A stretch of 64,000 nucleotides of DNA from Granulosicoccus sp036478565 (lineage in GTDB: Bacteria > Pseudomonadota > Gammaproteobacteria > Granulosicoccales > Granulosicoccaceae): NCBI GenBank assembly GCA_965224525.1, contig OZ245050.1, positions 1-64,000 of the forward strand. Reading direction: 5' to 3'. Below are positions 43,653-51,495 of this stretch, piece after piece. How positions within the stretch are numbered: position 1 is the first letter of the stretch; the number at the start of each line of letters is the position of its first letter. The notes beneath the pieces were generated by a model. It had not been told where the DNA came from. It was given only the letters and a program-made list of their open reading frames with translations, and did no database searches. Both the position numbers and the translations under genes were made by a program.

Positions 43653-46460
43653 ATGTTCACGCAACCCAAAATCCCGCTGTACGTCGGCATCATTTTCCTT
43701 CTCTCTGCGTGCGGCAACGGTAGCGCCGCAATCCCGTCTGATGCCGTCGGTGAGTTGTTAGCCGAAACCGGCACAGAAGAGTCGCAGGAAGATGTTGATG
43801 GCCCGTCGGGTGCCTCCGGTGCCATACAGGCACCGTTTGTCTGGCGCGGTACATGGTCAATTGAAACAATCTACGGCACTTATGATGTAGTTGCTTATAA
43901 CGAACGTTCATACATCGCGATTCAGACCACAACAGGTGTGGAGAATCCGGCAGATACCGCCTACTGGGAGCTGCTTGCAGGCAAAGGCGCGGATGGTGCG
44001 GTGGGGCCGCAGGGTCCGGTTGGTGCATCCGGTAGGCAGGGTTTGCCAGGTTCGCTAGGCCCGCAAGGTATTGCCGGACAGGATGGAGCCATCGGGCAAC
44101 AGGGCATGGCAGGGGCTGTGGGGTTAACCGGAGCGGAAGGCCCGCAAGGTAGTCAGGGTCTTGTTGGCTTGACTGGAGTCACCGGCCCTCAAGGCGATGC
44201 GGGTGTTGCAGGCGCCTCAATCAGTTGGCAAGGCGCATGGTCGGATCGGTCAAACTATACCGTCAACGATGTGGTTGCATTTAGCGGGCGTTCGTACATC
44301 GCGATTCAGGCCGCAACGAGCCTGGAGGATCCAACAGATACAGCGTATTGGGAATTGCTCGCTGATAAAGGTGAAGATGGTGCAGCGGGTGCGCAGGGGT
44401 CGGTCGGTGCTACGGGCGCTGTTGGACTTACCGGTGTTATCGGTCCTGCAGGTGCAGTCGGCCTTACAGGTACTACTGGCCCGGCAGGTGCAAGTGGCGC
44501 TGATGGTGCCGAAGGAATAGCTGGTGCACAGGGTCCACAAGGCATAGCCGGGCTTGTTGGCGCGGCTGGAGCGGAAGGCCCGCAAGGTAATCAGGGTCCT
44601 GTTGGCCTGACGGGTACCACCGGTCCACAAGGCGATGCAGGTGTTGCAGGTACATCAATCAGTTGGCAAGGCGCTTGGTCGAACCTGGCAAACTATGCTG
44701 TCAACGATGCAGTTGAATTTAGTGGGCGTTCGTACATTGCTATTCAGGCAGCAACGAGCCTGGAAGATCCAACAGATGTTGCGTACTGGGAATTGCTTGC
44801 CGATAAAGGTGCAGATGGCGCAGCGGGTGCGCAGGGGCCGGTTGGTGCTACGGGCGATGTTGGACTTACCGGTGCTACTGGTCCCGCAGGTGTAGTTGGG
44901 TCTGCAGGTACAAATGGAGTCGATGGCGCTGATGGAATTGCTGGCACTCAGGGTCCACAAGGTATTGCCGGACTTGTCGGGTTAACTGGTGTGGAAGGCC
45001 CGCAAGGTAGTCAGGGCCCTGTTGGCTTAACTGGAGCCGCCGGTCCACAAGGCGACGCGGGTGTTGCAGGTGTTGCAGGCGCATCAATTAGTTGGCAAGG
45101 CGCATGGTCGGATCGGTCAAACTATACAGTCAACGATGCGGTTGAATTTAGTGGACGTTCGTACATTGCTATTCAGGCCGCGACGAACCTGGAGGACCCA
45201 ACAGATGCAGCGTATTGGGAATTGCTTGCCGATAAAGGTGCAGATGGTGCAACGGGAGCACTGGGGCCGGTTGGTGCTACTGGCGCTGATGGCGCCGTTG
45301 GACTTACCGGTGTAACTGGTCCTGCAGGTGCAGTCGGCCTTACAGGTACTACTGGCCCTGCAGGTGTAAGTGGCGCTGATGGTGCAAGTGGCGCTGATGG
45401 TGCACAGGGTCCACAAGGCATTGCCGGACTTGTTGGCGCAATTGGACCTGCAGGTATTACCGGTCCTGCAGGCGCAGTTGGACCTGCAGGTGCAAATGGA
45501 GTCGACGGTGCTACAGGTGCAAATGGTGCACAGGGTTTGCAAGGCTCGGCAGGGATGGATTGGCAGGGAAACTGGCAATCCGGGACTCTTTACCTGGTTG
45601 ATGATGCTGTTGCATACAACGGCAGTTCGTACATTGCCATTCAGGGTACCAGCGGTTCGGAACTGCCAACCGATCAAACTTTCTGGGAGTTGGTTGCGGA
45701 AAAGGCAGCAGTATCCAACAACGCGTATCAGGTAGCTGGCTTTACCACTACTACAGTGCCTGGTACTGGTGGATACTTGGCATTGGCTAATGCGTGTGAA
45801 ACAGAATTTGGATCCAGCGCCCGATTGGCTACTAGCCGGGAAGTGCTCGATACACCGACACTGGCGACTGGAACTGGCCAGGCCTGGGTAAGGGGCATAT
45901 CTTCCTCAGGTGGTTTTGTTGGTGGCTGGATTATGGAAATGGCAAGCGGTATGTGGGCGCACAGTATCAATTGCAATGGCTGGAGAAACATTGGCCTTAG
46001 CTTGAGCGTGGTGCTTGATACTTCAAACCATTCATTCGCCACTGCGACTTGCAGCTCCAGTCTCAAAGTCGCTTGTGCCATTCCAGCCACTACAGTTTAT
46101 ACTTACGGCTATGTTGGATTTTCTACTGCTACGGTTGTGCCTGGCGGCGGCTATAACGCTATAAACGGAGCCTGTCAAAGTGACTATGGTGCCAATGCAC
46201 GTATAGCGACAAGCCGCGAAGTTTTTGATGCTACCAGCCTGGTTGCGCAAACAGGCTATGGCTGGGTAGAGGGTATTCGTGATCCTTCCGGAGGGACTAT
46301 CGATCAAATAACCGCGAATGAGCCAAATACCAATTCATGCCATGGCTGGTCAAGCAGCTCAAGCTCAAGCAATTCCCTTGTGATTGATGGTGCAGACATG
46401 CATTTTGGCACTTACAGTTGCGACGGCCAGTTACGTGTTGCCTGCTCGGCGCCGCAGTAA
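43653..46460 (+). CDS. Collagen-like surface lipoprotein with carbohydrate-binding-like modules
   Basis: A 935-residue exported lipoprotein: lipobox LSAC puts the lipidated cysteine at residue 20. After an acidic linker come five modules of about 48 residues (starting near nucleotides 43842, 44226, 44664, 45093 and 45561), each with W-x-G-x-W, Y-x-V-x-D-x-V, the SYIAIQ strand and a closing YWELLA or FWELVA; the pattern resembles CBM5/12-type chitin-binding modules. Between modules 1-5 lie four Gly-X-Y collagen-like stretches (GPQGPVGATG, GLTGTTGPAG and similar). The last 240 residues are a duplicated cysteine-containing domain (units begin near VAGFTTTTVPG and VGFSTATVVPG, each with ARxATSREVxD), unknown to me. 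It probably forms a stiff rod presenting sugar- or surface-binding heads outside the cell. The ATG at 43653 was chosen for the signal. Confidence 0.85.
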   Translation: MFTQPKIPLYVGIIFLLSACGNGSAAIPSDAVGELLAETGTEESQEDVDGPSGASGAIQAPFVWRGTWSIETIYGTYDVVAYNERSYIAIQTTTGVENPADTAYWELLAGKGADGAVGPQGPVGASGRQGLPGSLGPQGIAGQDGAIGQQGMAGAVGLTGAEGPQGSQGLVGLTGVTGPQGDAGVAGASISWQGAWSDRSNYTVNDVVAFSGRSYIAIQAATSLEDPTDTAYWELLADKGEDGAAGAQGSVGATGAVGLTGVIGPAGAVGLTGTTGPAGASGADGAEGIAGAQGPQGIAGLVGAAGAEGPQGNQGPVGLTGTTGPQGDAGVAGTSISWQGAWSNLANYAVNDAVEFSGRSYIAIQAATSLEDPTDVAYWELLADKGADGAAGAQGPVGATGDVGLTGATGPAGVVGSAGTNGVDGADGIAGTQGPQGIAGLVGLTGVEGPQGSQGPVGLTGAAGPQGDAGVAGVAGASISWQGAWSDRSNYTVNDAVEFSGRSYIAIQAATNLEDPTDAAYWELLADKGADGATGALGPVGATGADGAVGLTGVTGPAGAVGLTGTTGPAGVSGADGASGADGAQGPQGIAGLVGAIGPAGITGPAGAVGPAGANGVDGATGANGAQGLQGSAGMDWQGNWQSGTLYLVDDAVAYNGSSYIAIQGTSGSELPTDQTFWELVAEKAAVSNNAYQVAGFTTTTVPGTGGYLALANACETEFGSSARLATSREVLDTPTLATGTGQAWVRGISSSGGFVGGWIMEMASGMWAHSINCNGWRNIGLSLSVVLDTSNHSFATATCSSSLKVACAIPATTVYTYGYVGFSTATVVPGGGYNAINGACQSDYGANARIATSREVFDATSLVAQTGYGWVEGIRDPSGGTIDQITANEPNTNSCHGWSSSSSSSNSLVIDGADMHFGTYSCDGQLRVACSAPQ
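43842..45713 (+). repeat. Large in-frame DNA repeats in the collagen-like gene
   Basis: Five units that start with the W-x-G-x-W codons recur at intervals of 384, 438, 429 and 468 bases, all multiples of three. Units 2, 3 and 4 are nearly identical at DNA level (for example AGTTGGCAAGGCGC and TTCGTACAT in each), whereas units 1 and 5 are diverged. The Gly-X-Y stretches between are built of 9-base words such as GGTCCTGCA and GGCCCGCAAGGT. This favours recent duplication or recombination among units 2-4. Confidence 0.85.
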
Positions 46461-46575
46461 CGTTGTATTCAGCTGCTTGAATAATGCTCGGAGGATATAT
46501 GTCCACCAGGCCAGTTCTGCTTGTCGAATACATTCCGCTACGTTGCTCGACGCCTTTGCAGCAGATATTGCAGAA

Positions 46576-46998
46576 TTACTCTGGCTTGTTCTTGCCGCGT
46601 TCGGTCTCTTGGTGTTCATCGAAGCCGGCTGGTTTGTCCATTGAAACTTCATAGATATACTTGGCTATTGCAGCCACATCGTTGTCTGCATAGGAAAGCG
46701 TTGGCATCAGTCCGAATTTACGCAAAGCGCCTTGCATCAATGAGCGATCTTCGCTTGGCGCTTTAACCCATTGAGTAATAGCGTTAATAAAGGAATCCCT
46801 GTCCGGGTATTGTTTAAGATACCGCTGCTTGACTGCCACAATTGGCGGTGCAAGGCGGTTTTCAGCAGTCTGCTGAGTGCCATGGCAAATCAGGCAACGT
46901 TGTGTCAATAGTTCTTTGCCAGTTGTTTTCTCGTCAGCTCCAGCAACAGTTATGGACAGGAGGACGGCAGCCAGTAACAGGGTTCGGGAGAGTACCAT
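46576..46998 (-). CDS. Monohaem cytochrome c
   Basis: A 140-residue periplasmic class I cytochrome c. A signal peptide covers residues 1-21 (ending VAGADE), the haem motif is CLICH (Cys35, Cys38, His39), and Met98 in GLMPTL is the expected sixth ligand. The C-terminal 20 residues are charged and low-complexity. It stands convergent to the collagen-like gene and at the downstream end of a minus-strand group with a PepSY protein and a two-component system, though 56 bases separate it from the PepSY gene's stop. Probable electron carrier. Confidence 0.85.
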   Translation of the reverse strand: MVLSRTLLLAAVLLSITVAGADEKTTGKELLTQRCLICHGTQQTAENRLAPPIVAVKQRYLKQYPDRDSFINAITQWVKAPSEDRSLMQGALRKFGLMPTLSYADNDVAAIAKYIYEVSMDKPAGFDEHQETERGKNKPE

Positions 46999-47054
46999 TG
47001 AACCAGTTGTCCGAGTGTGGGTGAGGGATAAACTATACTGCGTCAGTTCTAATA

Positions 47055-47333
47055 TTAGTTATTTTTTTCTGATTTAATAAGCTCGAATGTTTGTGGATCA
47101 AAATATGCTTCAACACGGGCACCACTGGTATCAATGGCATAAGCCTCGTAACAGCCATCGTCGACCTTGATATTTTTCACTTGCCATCCTTCGTTTTCAA
47201 GCATCTGTTGCAAGAGTTCAATGGGTTGTCGATCCGATTCTGCAACATCACACAAACTGCTGGCTGCTGCTGAACCGACTGTAAAGGCGGTTAACAATGT
47301 AGCAAGACAAAGTTGTTTGTTGTTCATTATCAT
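47055..47333 (-). CDS. Exported PepSY-domain protein
   Basis: A 92-residue secreted protein: signal peptide of about 23 residues ending in GSAAAS, then one PepSY domain (ELLQQMLENEGWQVKNIKVDDG, in short QMLENEGWQV, through YAIDTSGARVEAYFDPQTFEL). Small PepSY proteins are often encoded next to two-component systems and cytochromes b and may inhibit proteases or sense metals or redox state. Two cysteines (in SSLCDVAE and DDGCYEA) may form a disulfide. Starts at 47333 or 47327 are both possible; AGGA lies upstream. Confidence 0.82.
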   Translation of the reverse strand: MIMNNKQLCLATLLTAFTVGSAAASSLCDVAESDRQPIELLQQMLENEGWQVKNIKVDDGCYEAYAIDTSGARVEAYFDPQTFELIKSEKNN

Positions 47334-47459
47334 GTTTCCTTGGTAGAGTTGGTTGGAAGGAGCGATGATGACGATCAATACTGACAGTAGCCTTACGCCC
47401 TTGACACTTACTCGGAAAAAATCATTGAGTAATGGCAATCGCACGTATACGTAACGGTT

Positions 47460-48815
47460 TCAGGCGAGCTGAGAGCAGCGCACGATAGATTCAAACCCGC
47501 TGCCCTGATCAGTGGCTGGCGACTTCAGTTCTATGTTAATTCCGGAGCGGTTGGTAATTGCTTCGACTATCGCCAGGCCCAGGCCTGCCCCTGGGGCCGT
47601 AGTGGCTCCGCGAGTAAAACGGGTTTTGATACATTCAAGCTCTGCAGGTGTAATCACCGCACACTCGTTCACAATGTGCAGAGCGTTACCTGTGGCGCTA
47701 AGGGTAATGTCTACCGGGGTTTCGGATGGACTATGCTTCAGTGCATTTTCGATCAGGTTGCGCAACAGAATCGCCAGGCCGTCTTGATCAAGACGTACCA
47801 AAAACTGTTTCGCACCGACACAATGAAATCGTATTCTCCCACTTGATCTATCAGTCCGGGAGTATTCATCGACAATGTGCAATACTGTCTGGTAGGCGTT
47901 CTGCTTACAGTCGGTAACCAGAAAACCGGATTCCGCTCTTGCCAGTTGCATCAGTTTCTCGGACAAACGTGATATACCATTCAATGTCTTCTCAATCTGA
48001 AGTGCTCGATTCTTGTTGTTACCTTCAGGCAGAGATGTAATCAATCGCTGTGTTTGCGCCAGAGCACCGGCAATCGGTGTACGCAGTTCGTGGGCACTGT
48101 TGGTCGCAAAGTTTCGTTCGGATTCCAGTGCGACACTGATACGTTTGAGGAGATCATTGACCGAGCCAGCTATCGGGATCAACTCCCTGGGCATGTCATC
48201 CACTGCTATTGGAACAAGGTTGACACCTCCTCGGCTTTCAATCTGCAACTGTACTTTTTTTACGCTGCCCATGCTATGTCGGATAATCAGCCAGACAAGC
48301 CCCAAACTCAACGGTACCAGTAGCAGAAGAGGTGAAGCGAAGCCTAACATCGCTTCAAGTACAGCTTTGTTTCGGTGTGCGAGCGGCTCTGCGATTACGA
48401 TCGATACACGATCATCAGTTGTACTTTCACCGAATAGTCGATAGGCGGATCCGGTACGAAATCCATCGAATGGCCCGTCAGCAAAGTCACCCAGGTCAGC
48501 ATCATGTGAGATCAGTATGACGTGGCCATTACTATCCCTGACCACATAGGTCAACAGCTCGTCGTGTTCTCCCAAACGTATGCTGCGCCTTGACGGTCGG
48601 TCGTCTTCATCATCTTCGTGCTCGTCAAACTCGATTACTGAAATGTCAATAGCGGCTACGGACAACAAACGCTGGGCTGTCTCCTGCAAGGCGCTATCGA
48701 ATGCTTCATCAAGTTCGTGACGAATTACCAGGCCAGTAATCAGCGTTGCCAACATCCAGAGGCACACTGTGCCAATTGCGAGGCTGGTGCCCAGGCGGCG
48801 CTGTATGCTTGTCAT
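47460..48815 (-). CDS. Sensor histidine kinase
   Basis: A 451-residue membrane histidine kinase of the QseC/PmrB-like type. Transmembrane helices lie near residues 11-32 and 156-178, framing a periplasmic sensor loop with a strongly acidic stretch (EFDEHEDDEDDRPS, residues 62-75) that might bind metal. A HAMP-like region follows, then the phospho-accepting His242 in SAHELRTPIAG, the N box NLIENALKHSP and the G box GAGLGLAIVE. The start overlaps the response-regulator stop by 4 bases (ATGA). Confidence 0.93.
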   Translation of the reverse strand: MTSIQRRLGTSLAIGTVCLWMLATLITGLVIRHELDEAFDSALQETAQRLLSVAAIDISVIEFDEHEDDEDDRPSRRSIRLGEHDELLTYVVRDSNGHVILISHDADLGDFADGPFDGFRTGSAYRLFGESTTDDRVSIVIAEPLAHRNKAVLEAMLGFASPLLLLVPLSLGLVWLIIRHSMGSVKKVQLQIESRGGVNLVPIAVDDMPRELIPIAGSVNDLLKRISVALESERNFATNSAHELRTPIAGALAQTQRLITSLPEGNNKNRALQIEKTLNGISRLSEKLMQLARAESGFLVTDCKQNAYQTVLHIVDEYSRTDRSSGRIRFHCVGAKQFLVRLDQDGLAILLRNLIENALKHSPSETPVDITLSATGNALHIVNECAVITPAELECIKTRFTRGATTAPGAGLGLAIVEAITNRSGINIELKSPATDQGSGFESIVRCSQLA

Positions 48816-49480
48816 GCAATGGCAGTCTGGTTAATCCGATAGCCAATACCACGGATTGTAACAACATGATGGCGGCCAATTTTTTTTCGCAAACGACTAA
48901 TATGAACCTCTACTGTGTTACTTTCGATCTCTGCACCAAATTCGTATAGATATTCTTCCAGCTGATTTTTTGACAGGACGACATTTGTACGTTGCAATAA
49001 TGCTTCAAACAATGTCCATTCTCTTGGTGTTAGATCAATAGCCTTTCCAGCGCGAAGCAGAGAATGCTCAACCAGGTTGATCTGCAAATCCCCAAGCACT
49101 ATCAGTGGATTTGGATTACCCCCGTAGCGGCGAGCGACGGCGGCAATACGGGCTGAGAGTTCGCTTAAGTCGAACGGCTTGACCAGGTAGTCGTCCGCGC
49201 CAGCATTGAGGCCGGCAATACGGTCCGTAATCTGATCCAGTGCAGTGATGATAATAACTGGAGTACGGTTATCTCTTTTGCGTAGCCCGCGAAGTAGATC
49301 GATACCCTGTCCATCCGGCAACATCATGTCCAGAAGTATCAGATCGTACGATACCAATAAAAGACAGGCACTCGCATCCTTGTAGTTTTTCATCCAGTCA
49401 AGCGCGTGTCCGTCGCTGACAATCTGCTCACTGACTGCCTTGCCGAGTTGCTCGTGATCTTCAACGAGAAGGATGCGCAT
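48812..49480 (-). CDS. OmpR-family response regulator
   Basis: A 222-residue response regulator. The receiver domain starts MRILLVEDHEQ, with the phospho-accepting Asp51 in LILLDMMLPDG and a conserved Lys in DYLVKPFDLSEL. The winged-helix OmpR-type output domain follows (LTPREWTLFEALL, then SNTVEVHISRLRKKIG). The ATG at 49480 is the family start; the open frame extends 58 codons upstream with no protein-like sequence. It is divergent from the cytochrome b561 gene, its probable target. Confidence 0.94.
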   Translation of the reverse strand: MRILLVEDHEQLGKAVSEQIVSDGHALDWMKNYKDASACLLLVSYDLILLDMMLPDGQGIDLLRGLRKRDNRTPVIIITALDQITDRIAGLNAGADDYLVKPFDLSELSARIAAVARRYGGNPNPLIVLGDLQINLVEHSLLRAGKAIDLTPREWTLFEALLQRTNVVLSKNQLEEYLYEFGAEIESNTVEVHISRLRKKIGRHHVVTIRGIGYRINQTAIA

Positions 49481-49667
49481 GAATAATACTCTGCTAGTTT
49501 TTAAATCGCTTGTTGTATAGCTTAAAGCTGACAGTATGCTGAAGGCGATGCTTTGTGGCTTCAGGCTGGTGTCAGACATCAATGCCATCATCCTCCATAT
49601 CGATATTTCCTGCCAGCCGTAACGCCGTTCCTGGGGCGTTCGATTGGCAGGCACGACCAGAGGGACA

Positions 49668-50216
49668 ATGGAGATGATCTACCGAACAGTCAAGGTTTGG
49701 GACCCACTACTCAGGCTCTTTCACTGGTGTCTGGTCGTCAGTTTCGCAATTGCCTGGATGACAGCGGAAGATCGCGCGGGTTTGCACGAATGGGCAGGGT
49801 ATGCTGCCGCGGCGTTAATTATCTTCCGCCTTGTATGGGGTTTGGTTGGTCCCCGCTACGCGCGATTCGCACAATTCATTACTTCCCCGGCTACAGTTTT
49901 TGATTTTGTCAAAGCGATGATACGGCGAGATGAAGCGCGTTATGTGGGACACAATCCAGCTGGTTCAGTTATGATTCTGGGGCTGATCATGGTTTTGGGA
50001 ATTACTGTTGTAACCGGATGGATGTATACCCTTGATGCTTTCTGGGGAGAGGAGTGGGTAGAAGAGACCCATGAATTGTTTGCCAACCTGATGTTGGGGA
50101 TGGTCGTTATTCATGTTGCGGGCGTCTTGTACGCGAGCTATGCGCACCAGGAGAATCTCGTAAAATCGATGGTTACCGGTAGCAAGCGAATCTCTGCTGA
50201 GGAAGACATCAAATAG
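49668..50216 (+). CDS. Cytochrome b561-family membrane protein
   Basis: A 182-residue four-helix dihaem membrane cytochrome of the CybB/Ni-hydrogenase b-type family. Expected haem ligands are seen: His in LRLFHWCLV (helix 1), LHEWAGYAA (before helix 2), THELFANL and VIHVAGVLYASYAHQ (helices 3-4). Such proteins pass electrons between quinol and periplasmic carriers. Divergent from the two-component genes with about 190 bases between; the group (cytochrome b, two-component system, PepSY protein, cytochrome c) looks like one functional unit. Confidence 0.88.
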   Translation: MEMIYRTVKVWDPLLRLFHWCLVVSFAIAWMTAEDRAGLHEWAGYAAAALIIFRLVWGLVGPRYARFAQFITSPATVFDFVKAMIRRDEARYVGHNPAGSVMILGLIMVLGITVVTGWMYTLDAFWGEEWVEETHELFANLMLGMVVIHVAGVLYASYAHQENLVKSMVTGSKRISAEEDIK

Positions 50217-50289
50217 CCAAGCAATAATAAATCCTGTAGTGGAGGAGGGTAAAGGTAATTTTCAGCGCGAGACGGTATCAGTTTGATCG

Positions 50290-50302
50290 TTGACGCAGTC
50301 AA
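50290..50302. promoter_or_regulatory. TTGAC-N3-GTCAA palindrome
   Basis: A perfect 5-bp inverted repeat TTGAC (50290-50294), GCA, GTCAA (50298-50302). It lies between the cytochrome b561 gene and the export operon, 43 bases before the FNR-like box. It may be a second binding half-site or chance. Confidence 0.25.
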
Positions 50303-50344
50303 GCGCACGGAAAACATCCTTTTCAATGCGAATGCAGATGATGC

Positions 50345-50358
50345 TTGATATCGGTCAA
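50345..50358. promoter_or_regulatory. FNR/Anr-like box before the export operon
   Basis: TTGAT-ATCG-GTCAA matches the FNR/Anr consensus TTGAT-N4-ATCAA at 9 of 10 positions. It is about 135 bases before the likely start of the membrane fusion protein gene (116 before the alternative start). If used, expression would respond to oxygen limitation. Confidence 0.45.
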
Positions 50359-50493
50359 ACTGTGGCAGGCACTGTCAATGTATAAAGATGTCTTCCGTCA
50401 GGTGTCCGGCTATCAAGTGCCGGCCCATCAATACATCAGCCAACGGTATCGCCTGGCTCCGTGCACAGGATGATCGAGGTCATACACAGAGCA

Positions 50494-51495
50494 ATGCGAT
50501 GGAAGTTATTGACAGCGGTATTCGTGGTTATCGCCATTGTTGGTGGCGGCTTAGCGATGTGGTTGAAGTTCAATTCTGAACAGCTACCCGCCGGGCTGGC
50601 GATGTCAAACGGTCGACTTGAGGCTGAACGCATAGACATTGCCTCCAGGTTCCCGGCCCGCGTGCTGGAAGTGCTTGTCGAGGAGGGTGATATGGTCGAG
50701 GCAGGCGAGGTGCTGGCCAGGCTCGACAGCTCTGAACTGGAAGATCAACTGCGTGAAGCCCGGGCGGTGGTCCAGCAAAGCGAAAGTCAACTGGCCCAGG
50801 CCGTTGCCGTACTGGCCCAGCGCAAGAGTGAATTGCTGCTGGCTGAGAAGGAATTTGAACGCACCAGTTCACTGGCGACCAAAGGCTTTTCCACAACGGA
50901 GCAAGTCGATCAACGAAAATCGGCCACCATTACGCTGCAGGCTGCGGTCCGCGCCGCTGAAGCGGGTATCGAACAGGCCACCGCTGGCATTGAAGCCGCG
51001 ATCGCGCGAGTCGAACGTCTTGATTCCAGTCTTGATGACCATGTGCTGATTTCACCTCGCAATGGGCGTGTGCAGTATCGACTGGCTCAGCCTGGCGAAG
51101 TTCTGGGTGCTGGCGGAAAAGTGTTGACTCTGCTGGACTTGAGTGACGTTTACATGACTCTGTTTTTACCCATATCGGTGGTCGGCCAGCTCGAACTGGG
51201 TTCAGAAGCCCGTATCATTGCCGATGCAGCCCCCGGATATGTCGTGCCAGCCACTGTGTCTTTCGTAGCAACCGAAGCTCAGTTCACACCAAAATATGTG
51301 GAAACAAGCAGCGAGCGTGAGAAGCTGATGTATCGCGTGAAAGTGCGAATCCTGCCCGAAGTGCTGCAGCGTTACACAAACAGGGTAAAAGCGGGCATCA
51401 CCGGTATTGCCTATGTCAAGATCTCGGCCGATGCCAACTGGCCAGCGCATTTGCAGATAAAGCTACCTGAACTGCAGGGCAGTATTTCCGATTGA
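50494..51495 (+). CDS. HlyD-family membrane fusion protein (YhiI type)
   Basis: The periplasmic adaptor of an ABC exporter. The 333-residue protein has an N-terminal anchor helix (about residues 4-22), a biotinyl-lipoyl-like domain (SRFPARVLEVLVEEGDMV), a long alpha hairpin (residues 70-165), a LISPRNGRVQY half-domain, and a C-terminal beta barrel. The frame is open to a GTG at 50461. It matches YhiI of the E. coli yhiI-rbbA-yhhJ cluster in order and layout. The stop overlaps the next start (TTGA). Confidence 0.88.
   Translation: MRWKLLTAVFVVIAIVGGGLAMWLKFNSEQLPAGLAMSNGRLEAERIDIASRFPARVLEVLVEEGDMVEAGEVLARLDSSELEDQLREARAVVQQSESQLAQAVAVLAQRKSELLLAEKEFERTSSLATKGFSTTEQVDQRKSATITLQAAVRAAEAGIEQATAGIEAAIARVERLDSSLDDHVLISPRNGRVQYRLAQPGEVLGAGGKVLTLLDLSDVYMTLFLPISVVGQLELGSEARIIADAAPGYVVPATVSFVATEAQFTPKYVETSSEREKLMYRVKVRILPEVLQRYTNRVKAGITGIAYVKISADANWPAHLQIKLPELQGSISD

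Noticed and set aside
43842..45713. CRISPR-like repetition
   Set aside because: The repeated units are coding, in frame, about 400 bases apart and without short repeat-spacer structure.
43690..45735. Several minus-strand and shifted frames over the collagen-like gene
   Set aside because: They are by-products of the Gly/Pro/Ala repeat codons and have repeat-derived low complexity.
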